From JAVHLK01 sp043806215 (GTDB lineage: Bacteria > Desulfobacterota > Desulfomonilia > Desulfomonilales > Desulfomonilaceae), in contig JAZDHD010000324.1 in NCBI GenBank assembly GCA_043806215.1, positions 1 to 64,000 on the forward strand: DNA of 64,000 nt. Direction: 5' to 3'. The notes under the pieces were generated by a model. It saw only the letters and a program-made list of their open reading frames with translations. It was not told the origin of the DNA and did no database searches. A program made the position numbers and the translations under genes. Below, one piece after another: positions 6,270 to 15,502 of this stretch. How positions within the stretch are numbered: the stretch's first letter is position 1; the number at the start of each line of letters is the position of its first letter.

Positions 6270-8159
6270 ATGATCGGACGCTTCGGACGGATCGACATCT
6301 ACCGTGAACTGACGCGGTCCAGGGACATCTACCGCATTGGACTGGGTGGGCTGGCGGGCCTGGCAGGATACCTGTGGGACGCGGGAAACGAAGGGCAATC
6401 AATTGTGGGATCGGGCCTTGTGTTTGCCTCCCTGGCGATAAACGGGTTGCCCATTGTGTGGGGAGCCATAAAGGGACTTGTTCAAAGGCGGGTCAACGTG
6501 GATGAGCTCGTCGCGTTGGCGCTCATCGCCGCCGTCCTGCTGGGCGAATACTACACCGCGGTGGTGGTGGCTTTCGTCATGGTCCTTGGATCCCTCATCG
6601 AGGAAATCACCGCCGGCGCCGCCCGTAAGGCAATCACGGCTCTCATGAGCATATCCCCCGATACGGCAAATGTCCTTGTCAACGGCAACGTGAAAACCGT
6701 TCCCATAGAAGACGTGAAGGTCGGCGACGTCCTCGTCGTGAGACCGGGTGACCGGATTCCCGTCGATGCGACGGTTCTCAGGGGAGTCAGTTCGGTAGAC
6801 GAATCATCCATGACCGGTGAGCCCATTCCCAAGGAAAAAGTCTCGGGTGACGCGGTCTATGCCGGGACATTGAATCAGAACGGCGTCATCGAGATTGAGG
6901 CAAAACTTCTCGGAGAGGACACGACCCTCGGCAAGGTCATCAAATTGGTTTCCGCTGCGGAGGAATACAAACCGCAGGCCGTGAGTCTGATCGACCGGTA
7001 CGCCGCCTGGTTCACCCCGACAATTCTCTTGTGCGCGGGAATCGCGTGGTGGCTCACCGGCGACGCGGCCAGGGCCGTAACGGTTCTCATCGTCGGCTGT
7101 CCCTGTGCCCTGATACTGGCGGCTCCTACGGCTATTGTGGCTGCGGTGGGACGTGCCGCGGGATCGGGTATTCTGATCAAAGGCGGCCGGTTTCTGGAAG
7201 AGGCCGGACGGACGGATGTCGTACTGTTCGACAAGACCGGAACATTGACCGAGGGCCGGCCCCGCATCGGCCGGATCGTCGCGGCCGACGGAACGGACGA
7301 AAACAGAGTTCTTGCGTGCGCGGCGTCCGTCGAGCAGGACAGTCCCCATCCCTTTGCCCGTGCGGTGCTCAAGGCGGCCTATTACGCGAAGGTGACTCTT
7401 TCCCGGGTGGAGGAAATGGTGACGGAGGTCGGCGTGGGAGTAAGAGCCTGCGTCAACGGCAAGATGGTTGAAGTGGGAAGTGCCTCCATCGGAGCAGGCG
7501 GTGTGAATCTGCCCGAGGCATTCCGGAAGCAGGTCGAAGGGTTCAAGGAAAACGGTGAGACGCCTCTGGTGATTTACGAGGACAGAAGGCCCCTCGGCAT
7601 CATATCCGTTTCGGATCCGGTGCGCGCTTCGGCCAAGGAGACCGTCGGCAGGCTGAAGGCCTTGGGCATCGGAAGAGTGGGCATGCTCTCCGGGGACCAT
7701 GCGAAGTCGGTTCAGCTCACGGCACGCGAGGTCGGCGTGACGGACGCGTGGCCCGAACAGATGCCTCAGGACAAGCTCGAAAGAATCCGGAACTTTCAGA
7801 ACCAAGGGAAGGTGGTTCTGTTCGTGGGGGACGGAATCAATGACGCACCCGCACTGGCCGCAGCCAATGTGGGCGTCGCCATGGGTGCCGCCGGGACCGC
7901 AGTGGCCTTGGAAACCGCCGATGTGGCTCTCATGAACGACGATATTTCCGGAATCCCTTTTCTCATCGTCCTGGGAAGAAGGACGCTCAAAATCATCAAA
8001 TGGAATATCGCCTTCGGGCTTATCTTCAATGCGGCGGCAGTCCTGGCGGGCGGATGGGGACTCATCTCCCCTGTGATTGGAGCAATCGTTCACAACATCG
8101 GTTCGGTTCTTGTGGTGATGTCTTCAGCGAGTATCGCGTTCATGTCCATGGATCAATAA
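6270..8159 (+). CDS. P1B-type heavy-metal-translocating ATPase
   Basis: A 629-residue inner-membrane metal pump. The start ATG 6270 follows AGGAG; an upstream in-frame extension overlaps the repressor gene and is not credible. Landmarks: actuator loop TGEP (182-185), membrane metal site CPC (277-279), phosphorylation site DKTGT (Asp321), SPHP nucleotide-binding motif, hinge GDGINDAP (about 520-527). There is no N-terminal HMA domain. The last membrane segments read WNIAFGLIFNA and IVHNIGSVLVVMSS, unlike the classical CopA ending and closer to Zn/Cd or Mn-type pumps. The transported metal is therefore uncertain despite the Cu-type ligands in the neighbouring regulator. Export from the cytoplasm is the likely direction. 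It is cotranscribed with the repressor. Confidence 0.9.
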   Translation: MIGRFGRIDIYRELTRSRDIYRIGLGGLAGLAGYLWDAGNEGQSIVGSGLVFASLAINGLPIVWGAIKGLVQRRVNVDELVALALIAAVLLGEYYTAVVVAFVMVLGSLIEEITAGAARKAITALMSISPDTANVLVNGNVKTVPIEDVKVGDVLVVRPGDRIPVDATVLRGVSSVDESSMTGEPIPKEKVSGDAVYAGTLNQNGVIEIEAKLLGEDTTLGKVIKLVSAAEEYKPQAVSLIDRYAAWFTPTILLCAGIAWWLTGDAARAVTVLIVGCPCALILAAPTAIVAAVGRAAGSGILIKGGRFLEEAGRTDVVLFDKTGTLTEGRPRIGRIVAADGTDENRVLACAASVEQDSPHPFARAVLKAAYYAKVTLSRVEEMVTEVGVGVRACVNGKMVEVGSASIGAGGVNLPEAFRKQVEGFKENGETPLVIYEDRRPLGIISVSDPVRASAKETVGRLKALGIGRVGMLSGDHAKSVQLTAREVGVTDAWPEQMPQDKLERIRNFQNQGKVVLFVGDGINDAPALAAANVGVAMGAAGTAVALETADVALMNDDISGIPFLIVLGRRTLKIIKWNIAFGLIFNAAAVLAGGWGLISPVIGAIVHNIGSVLVVMSSASIAFMSMDQ

Positions 8160-8451
8160 CCGGCAAGCGCAGCGCGCCGGCCCTTGAAAGGGGCCATGAA
8201 AGGGTGCGCGGGAATCCCGCGGACAGCGGAAGGCGGTTTTTCGGTTGACCGGGAGAAACCGGATGGGGTATAAGGCCCATAATGGTCATCTCATGACGCC
8301 GGGGGGAAGGGGGATCGAAGTACTGTGGCTCGACGTTCAGGAGGGGGCTCCAAACGCGCTTTGGGCAGGCGACAAGACACTCCGTCGCTGGCCGGTTATG
8401 TAACTCTTTAGGGCCGGCAACGCTTTGGGGGAAAAGAAGGGGGGAAAGGTC
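8160..8451. other. intergenic segment after the metal ATPase
   Basis: Just after the stop codon CCGGC/GCCGG (8160-8180) can form a small hairpin without a T-tract. The remainder is GC-rich with short inverted repeats (GACCGGGAGAAACCGG near 8250). No riboswitch consensus or gene was recognised. Confidence 0.4.
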
Positions 8452-9420
8452 ATGGATGTTTCGATACGGTGGCTTCCCGCGGCGGTATGCGTCTCGGGGA
8501 TTTTCGCAGTTTCTCACATCGTGAGGCCCGAAGAGATCGCTCCATGGTGTTCCGGGGAACAGAAGGAATTTCTCTGTCACCTGGGACTCTACGCTCTTCT
8601 GGGTTTTTTTACGGCCTGGTGGTTGTCGGGTAAGAGCACACGCGGTTACGTAAACGTTTTTGTCCTGACCGTAACGGCATGCGTCTTCCTGGGGATTTGC
8701 GATGAAGTGTGTCAAATGTTTGTGCAAACGCGGTCTTCGTCGGTGCATGACGTGGGGCTGGACCTTTTGGGGGGCACTGTGGGGGCGCTTACCCACGGCA
8801 CCGTGCTCGGTCCGGAGCAACCAAGGTTGCAGCCGTTACGTCTGCTGAAGGGTGGGATTAATGGGAGAGGAGCAGCCGAATTGGCACCACCCAAGAGAAA
8901 GATTCCGTTCCGGGAGTTCGTGGCCGATTTTCAGGCAGGCATGACCGATACGGAGCTGATCGACAAGTACCGGATATCGCCGAATCAGTTGAAATCCATA
9001 TTCAAGCGTCTCCTGGATCGTCGGATTATTGACCCCGTGGCATTCGAAGCGTGGCAGATATTCGGAAACTCCCATGTGCCTCTGGATGTCCGGAAGCATC
9101 CGAGAATTGCCTTGGCAAGCCGTCCTCCCATCTATGAGGCCGAGAACCCGGACAACCGGGGCGTTATCATCAATGTCTCGGCACACGGACTGGCCGTACG
9201 CGGACTAAGGACACGAGTCGATGAGATGATGACCCTGATCGTTCCCAGAACCCGAGTGAGCCCCTTTGGTCCCATCACGATCGACGTGAGATGTCGTTGG
9301 ACGGAAACCGGGGCGAGTCATGGGCGTCCCGTGGGAGGATTCTACGTCGTGGTGTCGGGAGGGGCGAACTGGGATTCGATCTGTAGGCTGCTCGCGTCGT
9401 ACGGAACCGTTCAGGCTTGA
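8452..9420 (+). CDS. VanZ-like membrane domain fused to a C-terminal PilZ domain
   Basis: A 322-residue protein starting at ATG 8452, with GGGGGGAAAGG just upstream. Residues 5-125 form a VanZ-like membrane domain: four hydrophobic segments with HLGLYALLGF, GICDEVCQMFVQTRSSSVHDVGLD and GGTVGAL, matching the family's H..Y, DE..Q and R..S..D signature. Residues 140-185 hold a helical FRDL-type element (AGMTDTELIDKYRISPNQLKSIFKRLL) seen in other deltaproteobacterial proteins. Residues 200-315 are PilZ-like, with the KHPRIALASR start and NVSAHGLAVRG resembling the RxxxR and D/NxSxxG c-di-GMP motifs, although the first Arg pair is altered. The protein may couple c-di-GMP to an envelope process. 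The fusion is uncommon; function unknown. Confidence 0.75.
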   Translation: MDVSIRWLPAAVCVSGIFAVSHIVRPEEIAPWCSGEQKEFLCHLGLYALLGFFTAWWLSGKSTRGYVNVFVLTVTACVFLGICDEVCQMFVQTRSSSVHDVGLDLLGGTVGALTHGTVLGPEQPRLQPLRLLKGGINGRGAAELAPPKRKIPFREFVADFQAGMTDTELIDKYRISPNQLKSIFKRLLDRRIIDPVAFEAWQIFGNSHVPLDVRKHPRIALASRPPIYEAENPDNRGVIINVSAHGLAVRGLRTRVDEMMTLIVPRTRVSPFGPITIDVRCRWTETGASHGRPVGGFYVVVSGGANWDSICRLLASYGTVQA

Positions 9421-9960
9421 GTTTCGGTCATGTTCACGGTTTTTTTCGGTATTGCGTATCGAGGGTAGTGCCTGCTATACTGCTCCACGGCAATACGGTG
9501 TCGTATTCATGAACGGCGGGCGATGCGGATGCAGCTCGTACGCGCAGACCGACAACGCCTCTTGGATGTGACGACTCCGAACTTGGTGCGGGGAACCGTC
9601 CCGTGGAACGCGGGATCGGCGGTTCCTCTTTTCGAAAACCCCGGTTTGAGACGTCGACGGATGCGGTTCATCCCGCTTGCCCGGATTCACCACGTCCAAG
9701 GCCGGCCAAGACGCGCCACCGTATGCACCTGAAAGCCCTCTCCTTTCTCGTAGGGGTAGGCCCCCGTGCCTACCCGGGCGGCTTTCATGGTCAGTTGTGA
9801 TCCCCGAATCATAGGGGTTCGGGAATCGAATTACTATAGGCATCGTTTTGCCCGCTCTACACTCGGAACGGAAGACCGTGGAATGTCGTTCGGAGCGGCG
9901 GCGGAATCCGCCGTTCTTAACACCAGTAATCATTGGCGACCGACAGGAAGGTGCCGCGTA
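9421..9960. repeat. intergenic segment with repeat fragments
   Basis: No gene is supported. Fragments of dispersed repeats are present. GTAGGGGTAGGCCCCCGTGC at about 9751-9775 forms a hairpin also found near 21880. Positions 9770-9812 (CGGCTTTCATGGTCAGT...GATCCCCGAATC) recur in inverted orientation at 51563-51605. The region near 9470-9510 weakly resembles the end of repeat family I. Confidence 0.5.
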
Positions 9961-12900
9961 ATGGAAGCCCGTCGCCCCACAGGGTTGAACCAGTACCCGC
10001 AATTGATGAAAGAGTGGGTCCAAGAGAAGAATGGAGACCTCACTCCGGACGACGTTACTCCGGGGAGCAATAAGGAAGTCTGGTGGAAGGGTGAATGCGG
10101 CCACGAGTGGAAGACCGCCGTGAAAATACGTACGGGAGGTTCCGGCTGTCCCATCTGCGCCCGGATCTGGGCTACACCGGAGAATAACCTACAGGCCAAG
10201 TTTCCCGAAATCGCCAAAGAGTGGCACCCTGAGAAGAACGGGGACCTTACCCCGGAGGGCATTACGCCGGGAAGCGGCAGGAAATTCTGGTGGAAGTGCG
10301 AACTCGGGCATGAATGGCAGGCACGCATTACCAATCGTGTGCTGCACGGGACCCGCTGTCCGGTCTGTGCCGGAAAGAGGCCCATTGAGGAGGTCAATCT
10401 GCGTCTCCGGCACCCGGACATCGCAGACCAGTGGCATCCCGAAAAGAATGGAGACCTTAATCCGGAAGATGTCAGCCGGGGGAGCCACAAGATCGTCTGG
10501 TGGAAGTGTGAATTCGGGCATGAATGGCAGGCGGGGATACGGAGCCGAGCAGAGTATGGAACCGGCTGCCCGGTCTGCCGCGATACGGGAACCGGTCCGG
10601 GACACAAGCTGTCCAACTATCCCGAGTTGGCCCGGGAGTGGCATCCCACAAGAAACGGCGCTCTCACTCCGGCGGATGTCTCGTTCGGAAGCGGCAGGAA
10701 AGTGTGGTGGAAGGGTGCATGCGGCCACGAGTGGATAACTTCCGTGGGAACCCGTACGGGTGGTTCCGGCTGTCCCATCTGCGCCCGGATCTGGGCAACT
10801 CCGGAGAACAACCTGCGGGTCCATTTCCCGGAGATCGCAGACCAGTGGCATCCCGAAAAGAATGGAGACCTTACCCCGGAGCACATCACACCGGGAAGCG
10901 GTAAGAGAATCTGGTGGAAGTGCGAACTCGGGCATGAATGGCAGGCGCGCATCACCAATCGTGTGCTGCACGGGACCCGCTGTCCGGTCTGTGCCGGAAA
11001 GAGGCCCATTGAGGAGGTCAATCTGCGTCTCCGGCACCCGGAGATCGCAGATCAGTGGCATCCCCAAAAGAATGGAGACCTTAATCCGGAAGACGTCAGC
11101 CGGGGGAGCCACAAGATCGTCTGGTGGAAGTGTGAATTCGGGCATGAATGGCAGGCGGAGATACGGAGCCGCACAGAGTATGGAACCGGCTGCCCGACCT
11201 GCCGCGGTCAGGGAACCGGTCCGGGACACAATCTTTCCAACTATCCCGAGTTGGTACGGGAATGGCATACGGAAAGGAACGGAGACCTCACCCCGGAGGA
11301 CGTTTCGTACGGGAGCAATCTCAAGGTTTGGTGGAAGGGTGCATGCGGCCACGAATGGATGACTTCCGTGAGTACCCGTACCGGTGGTTCCGGCTGTCCT
11401 ATCTGCGCCCGGACCTGGGCAACATCGGAGAAAAACCTGCGTACCCTGTTTCCGGAAACCGCGAAACAGTGGCATACGGAAAAGAATGGAGACCTCACCC
11501 CGGAAGACGTCACGCCGGGAAGCGGTAAGAAGGTTTGGTGGAGGTGTGAGCACGGTCACGAATGGGAAGCCCAGATTTCCAATCGCATTTTGGGGACAGG
11601 TTGCCCGTACTGTGCGGGCAAGAGAATCGGTTTCTTTCACGAAGCCTCCAACTACGACGTGTTGATCCGGGAGTGGCATCCGGAAAAGAATGGAGATCTC
11701 GACCCGAAGTCCCTTACCAAGGGGAGCCACAAGAGAGTATGGTGGAAGGGGGCGTGCGGGCATGAATGGGAGGCCGTGCTGCGGGAGCGCGTCATTCAAG
11801 GAACCGGTTGCCCATATTGCAGCGGTCACAGGGCCTGTCCGGAGAACTGTCTATCCAATTATCCCGATTTGGTGGAAGAGTGGCATTGGGAAAAGAACGG
11901 CATCCTCACCCCTGATGACGTCACTCCGGGGAGCCACAGGAAAGTGTGGTGGATGGGTAAGTGCGGGCACGAATGGAAGTCCGAAGTAAAATCCCGCACG
12001 GGAGGCGCCGGTTGCCCGGTTTGCGCCCAGATTTGGGCAACGCCTGAAAACAATCTGCGCGTTCTGTACCCTGAAATTGCCAAAGAGTGGCATACGGAAA
12101 AGAATGGAGAGCTCACCCCTGAAATTGTTGCCCCGCGAAGCAGCAAGAAAGTCTGGTGGAGGTGTGAGCGCGGTCACGAATGGGAAGCTTCGGTGGGCAA
12201 CCGCACTTCGGGAACCGGTTGCCCCTATTGTTCCGGCCGGAGGGCCTCCCCCGAGAACAACCTTTCCAACTATCCCGCCTTGGCTTGCGAGTGGCATCCG
12301 AAGAGAAATGGAAGCCTCCTCCCGGAGCACGTCACCCCGGGGAGCAGGACGGAAGTCTGGTGGAAGGGGGAATGCGGTCATGAATGGAAGGCGGCAGTGC
12401 GCGACCGTACAGGCGGGGCCGACTGTCCGGTGTGTGCAAGGCGGCGGGCAACCCCGGACGACAATCTCCTTGTCCGGCGTCCGGACATCGCTGCGCAGTG
12501 GCATCCGGAGAGGAACGAAGAACTTACCCCCAAGGACGTAACTCCGGTGAGCAGAAAGCTCATCTGGTGGTTGTGCGAAAAGGGTCATGTGTGGCAGGCC
12601 GATGTATTGAGCCGCACCTATGGGCAATCCGATTGCCCCTACTGTGCTCGAGGGATACCCGCCCCTGAGGTTTGGCTTGACCTCGTTCCCGCGGCGGCGG
12701 ACAAACTGCATGCCCGGGAGATCAACGACCTCACGCCCGAAAAGGTCGCTCCACCGAGAGCCAAGAAGGCCTCGCAGAAGGGCGCACGCTTGAGCGGACC
12801 GAAACCCCGGGCGGGTTCCGGCAAGACCTGGGTCCGCCGCAATGCTCCACTGGAGAACACGCTGCGCGCCCGGTTTCCGGAACTCGCAAAGGAATGGCAC

Positions 12901-13407
12901 TCGGAGAGAAATGGAAAACTCACCCCTGGGGACGTTGCTCCGGAGAGCAAAAAGGAAGTCTGGTGGAAGTGTAAACATGGTCATCTTTGGCGGGAGACGG
13001 TATTGAGCCGTACGGCATCCGGGAACGGTTGCCCGTACTGCGAACGTGGTTTGGCCGGCCCTGAAGCCGGTCTTGCCGTTAAGCCGGAGCCTGTCGAGGA
13101 ACGGAAGCCCCTCTCCCCCTCCCGCGAGACAAAGCCCGTTGTGCAGGAACCGGAGGATTACCATCTGCGTGCAGTGTACCCGGAAATTGCTGCGGAATGG
13201 CATCCCGAAAAGAATGGAGACCTTTACCCCGAAGACCTTGTTCCGGGAAGCGGCAAGAAGGTGTGGTGGAAGGGAGAATGCGGCCATGAGTGGGAGGCGG
13301 CGGTGCGGGACCGGACCCTCTCGGGAGCCGGCTGCCCCCACTGTGCCCAAAAGGGAGCCGGCTCCAAACGCGGACTCCCCAAGCACAGCCCGTCGGTCCG
13401 CCGATAG
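9961..13407 (+). CDS. giant tandem zinc-ribbon repeat protein (DUF4379-type, 16 units)
   Basis: A 1148-residue protein built almost wholly of about sixteen units of roughly 69 residues. The unit pattern is: L..P.la.eWHpekNGdLtPedvtpGS.kkvWWk, then C..GHeW or G.CGHeW, then ..v..R..gtgCP.C. Fifteen units are intact; the unit near 12665-12840 has lost its Cys and GHxW residues. The Cys pair plus the GH motif and terminal CPxC are the ligands of DUF4379 zinc ribbons. The start ATG 9961 (preceded by GGAAGG) is preferred because upstream codons run through a dispersed repeat. No membrane segment, signal peptide, nuclease or other enzymatic domain is seen. A nucleic-acid or protein-binding scaffold is possible. 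In other genomes such units accompany endonuclease-like domains, but none is visible here. Confidence 0.85.
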   Translation: MEARRPTGLNQYPQLMKEWVQEKNGDLTPDDVTPGSNKEVWWKGECGHEWKTAVKIRTGGSGCPICARIWATPENNLQAKFPEIAKEWHPEKNGDLTPEGITPGSGRKFWWKCELGHEWQARITNRVLHGTRCPVCAGKRPIEEVNLRLRHPDIADQWHPEKNGDLNPEDVSRGSHKIVWWKCEFGHEWQAGIRSRAEYGTGCPVCRDTGTGPGHKLSNYPELAREWHPTRNGALTPADVSFGSGRKVWWKGACGHEWITSVGTRTGGSGCPICARIWATPENNLRVHFPEIADQWHPEKNGDLTPEHITPGSGKRIWWKCELGHEWQARITNRVLHGTRCPVCAGKRPIEEVNLRLRHPEIADQWHPQKNGDLNPEDVSRGSHKIVWWKCEFGHEWQAEIRSRTEYGTGCPTCRGQGTGPGHNLSNYPELVREWHTERNGDLTPEDVSYGSNLKVWWKGACGHEWMTSVSTRTGGSGCPICARTWATSEKNLRTLFPETAKQWHTEKNGDLTPEDVTPGSGKKVWWRCEHGHEWEAQISNRILGTGCPYCAGKRIGFFHEASNYDVLIREWHPEKNGDLDPKSLTKGSHKRVWWKGACGHEWEAVLRERVIQGTGCPYCSGHRACPENCLSNYPDLVEEWHWEKNGILTPDDVTPGSHRKVWWMGKCGHEWKSEVKSRTGGAGCPVCAQIWATPENNLRVLYPEIAKEWHTEKNGELTPEIVAPRSSKKVWWRCERGHEWEASVGNRTSGTGCPYCSGRRASPENNLSNYPALACEWHPKRNGSLLPEHVTPGSRTEVWWKGECGHEWKAAVRDRTGGADCPVCARRRATPDDNLLVRRPDIAAQWHPERNEELTPKDVTPVSRKLIWWLCEKGHVWQADVLSRTYGQSDCPYCARGIPAPEVWLDLVPAAADKLHAREINDLTPEKVAPPRAKKASQKGARLSGPKPRAGSGKTWVRRNAPLENTLRARFPELAKEWHSERNGKLTPGDVAPESKKEVWWKCKHGHLWRETVLSRTASGNGCPYCERGLAGPEAGLAVKPEPVEERKPLSPSRETKPVVQEPEDYHLRAVYPEIAAEWHPEKNGDLYPEDLVPGSGKKVWWKGECGHEWEAAVRDRTLSGAGCPHCAQKGAGSKRGLPKHSPSVRR

Positions 13408-13524
13408 CACGCGGGAAGGAATGGAAGACTCAACCACCGGAAAATAGTCTCCGTCGAACACCAATGCTTTTTCGGATCTGGTGTGTAGTGGCAGCCGGTT
13501 GTGCCGGGTCTCCCTCAGCTTGTT

Positions 13525-14424
13525 TCACCGGCTCCCGCCCGTGTCGTCACGTTCTTGGAGCACTTGTCGTACAGCACCCAGACCATTGAGAGCCGATGGA
13601 AAGCCTGAGTAAACGGCCATGTGGTTCATGATCTCAACGAGTTGTTGTTTCGTGCAGCCCACGTTCAGTGCGGCATGGAGGTGGACTTTCAACTGAGGCT
13701 CCATTGTTCCTTTGGAAACGCATACCGCGATCATGGCAATTTCCTTGTGTTGAGGACTGAGAATGTCTCTGGAAAAGATGTCGCCATACGAAAAGTCGAT
13801 GATGAAATACCCCATGTCCGGCGCAATATCCGAGAGGCTTTCGATCACCCGCTTTCCCGCATCCTTGCTGGTGAGGTTCAACGCTTCAAGGCCTCGTTCC
13901 CGACGAGTGCCGTCCCCGGCACGATCCGACATGCCGTGCCCAATGGAAACATCCTTTGCCTGAAATACCTCTCTTGCTGCGCTAATGCCATTAAGTCCGC
14001 TCGGAAAGCCGGCAAACACGGTGGTCACATACATGACTTCGACGATCTCATTTGGCGTCACACCAATATTGAGAGCAGCGCGAATATGGAATTTGAGCTG
14101 GGGCTCGGCATTTCCCATAGCAGTCAGAGCTGCTATCGTAGCAATTTGCCTTGATTTGGGATCCAGAGCGCGCTGGCTGTAGACATCGCCGTACGCGAAC
14201 TCGACGATGAAACGTCCCATCTCAGGTGAAATATCGTTCAGATTGTCAAGTACCGCTTGGGCGGCCGCTGAATCGAGGGCTTTAAGGGCGGCGATACCCC
14301 TCTCATAACGGTCATTGCGGTCTTTCGATTTCATGCTGTCCTCCGCGCAGGTCGGGGAACTCGGAGCTGAGGCGGCTGCAATGCAAATACCGAATAGGAT
14401 GGCCGGGATCCTCGTGGTGCGCAT
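13525..14424 (-). CDS. exported two-domain carboxymuconolactone decarboxylase-like protein
   Basis: A 299-residue protein starting MRTTRIPAILFG, with GAGGAG upstream and a signal peptide ending near TCAEDS. Two tandem CMD (AhpD-superfamily) domains follow, each with the pattern SRQIATIAALTAMGNAEPQL...H..AALN.G.T..EI.EVM....V..GFPS.LNG. The fold serves 4-carboxymuconolactone decarboxylase and AhpD-type peroxidase partners. The CxxC redox motif of AhpD is absent, so decarboxylase or lyase-like chemistry is more likely. Export is unusual for a catabolic CMD enzyme. It is divergent from a LysR gene whose closest look-alikes control aromatic catabolism, so it is likely activated by that regulator. 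Substrate unknown. Confidence 0.82.
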   Translation of the reverse strand: MRTTRIPAILFGICIAAASAPSSPTCAEDSMKSKDRNDRYERGIAALKALDSAAAQAVLDNLNDISPEMGRFIVEFAYGDVYSQRALDPKSRQIATIAALTAMGNAEPQLKFHIRAALNIGVTPNEIVEVMYVTTVFAGFPSGLNGISAAREVFQAKDVSIGHGMSDRAGDGTRRERGLEALNLTSKDAGKRVIESLSDIAPDMGYFIIDFSYGDIFSRDILSPQHKEIAMIAVCVSKGTMEPQLKVHLHAALNVGCTKQQLVEIMNHMAVYSGFPSALNGLGAVRQVLQERDDTGGSR

Positions 14425-14602
14425 AACGGATCTCCTCGTTTCTTGAGTTCGGATCTGATTCTTTGCTGCACGGCGGCGCCCCACATGGGTGGACGGGCAC
14501 TGTTTGTGATGTGCAGCGCTTGTCTCGGCAGAAAGGTAGCAGTTATGGTACATATGTCCAATATATCTTTCATACCCAGTCAATATGTTGTATGTATGGA
14601 TT
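14425..14602. promoter_or_regulatory. divergent promoter region between CMD and LysR genes
   Basis: A 178-bp divergent gap, AT-richer near 14540-14600 (ACATATGTCCAATATATC). It is a natural place for LysR-type T-N11-A binding sites, but no single site stands out. Confidence 0.4.
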
Positions 14603-15502
14603 ATGGAAATGAGACACTTAAGATACTTCGTCGCAGTTGCCGAAGAGTTGCACTTCGGTCGTGCCGCCCGGCGTCTTCACATCTGTCAGCCTCCTTTGAG
14701 CCAACAGATCAAGGACGTAGAAAGGGAGTTGGGCGTTCTTCTCTTTCACCGCACTCATAAGAAGATCTCGCTCACTGAAGCAGGAACAGCCTTTCTTGAA
14801 GACGCCAGGGAAATACTCCGGCGGGTGAACGTGGCAGCCGAGCGAGTTCGGGGAGTGGCCGCCGGGATCTTGGGTCGCATCTCGATGGGCTTCGTCCTTC
14901 CGGCGATGGATACGTTTCTTCCCAACGCAATTCGTGAATTCCGTTCACAGAATCCGGGTATTGAGATGGAATTGCACGAACTGGGTACGTTGGCGCAGTT
15001 GGATGCCCTTAGGACGGGTCGGATCCAAGTTGGGGTTGTAAGACTGTTCCAGCAAGAGACGGCGGGACTTGTTGTTGAGACAATCGCCGAGGAGCCTTAC
15101 ATACTGGCGCTTCCGGCCAAGCACCCCCTTGTATCGCTTAAAGCAGTGCCTTTGGCCGCACTGGATGGGGAGCGGCTCATCTTCTTTCCTCGCCGAACCC
15201 ACCCGAGATTGTATGATAGGATTCTGGCGTGCTGCAGTGCCGTAGGATGCACTCCCAGGATTTCGCAAGAGACTACTACAAAAACTACTGCGATTGCCCT
15301 GGCGGCAGCGGGAATCGGTGTGACGCTTGTTCCTGAATCCTCGAAAAAGCAGCGAAGATCCGGGGTGGTTTACAGACCGATTGAAGGCGATCTTCCCATG
15401 GTCGAGCTCGTCTTGATACGCAGGAAAGGCTTTGAATCACCATCCCTGCAGAAGCTGACCGACACCGTACTGACCATGAGACCTTCGCAAAAGGCTCCGT
15501 GA
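14603..15502 (+). CDS. LysR-family transcriptional regulator
   Basis: A 299-residue regulator. The N-terminal winged helix reads MEMRHLRYFVAVAEELHFGRAARRLHICQ, followed by PPLSQQIKDVERELGVLLF, the classic LysR helix-turn-helix of the CatM/BenM/TfdR subgroup, which usually senses aromatic-pathway intermediates. Residues 90-295 form the periplasmic-binding-protein-like effector domain. Starts at ATG 14603 or 14609 are equally good; 14585 is also in frame. It is divergent from the exported CMD protein and probably controls it. Confidence 0.88.
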   Translation: MEMRHLRYFVAVAEELHFGRAARRLHICQPPLSQQIKDVERELGVLLFHRTHKKISLTEAGTAFLEDAREILRRVNVAAERVRGVAAGILGRISMGFVLPAMDTFLPNAIREFRSQNPGIEMELHELGTLAQLDALRTGRIQVGVVRLFQQETAGLVVETIAEEPYILALPAKHPLVSLKAVPLAALDGERLIFFPRRTHPRLYDRILACCSAVGCTPRISQETTTKTTAIALAAAGIGVTLVPESSKKQRRSGVVYRPIEGDLPMVELVLIRRKGFESPSLQKLTDTVLTMRPSQKAP

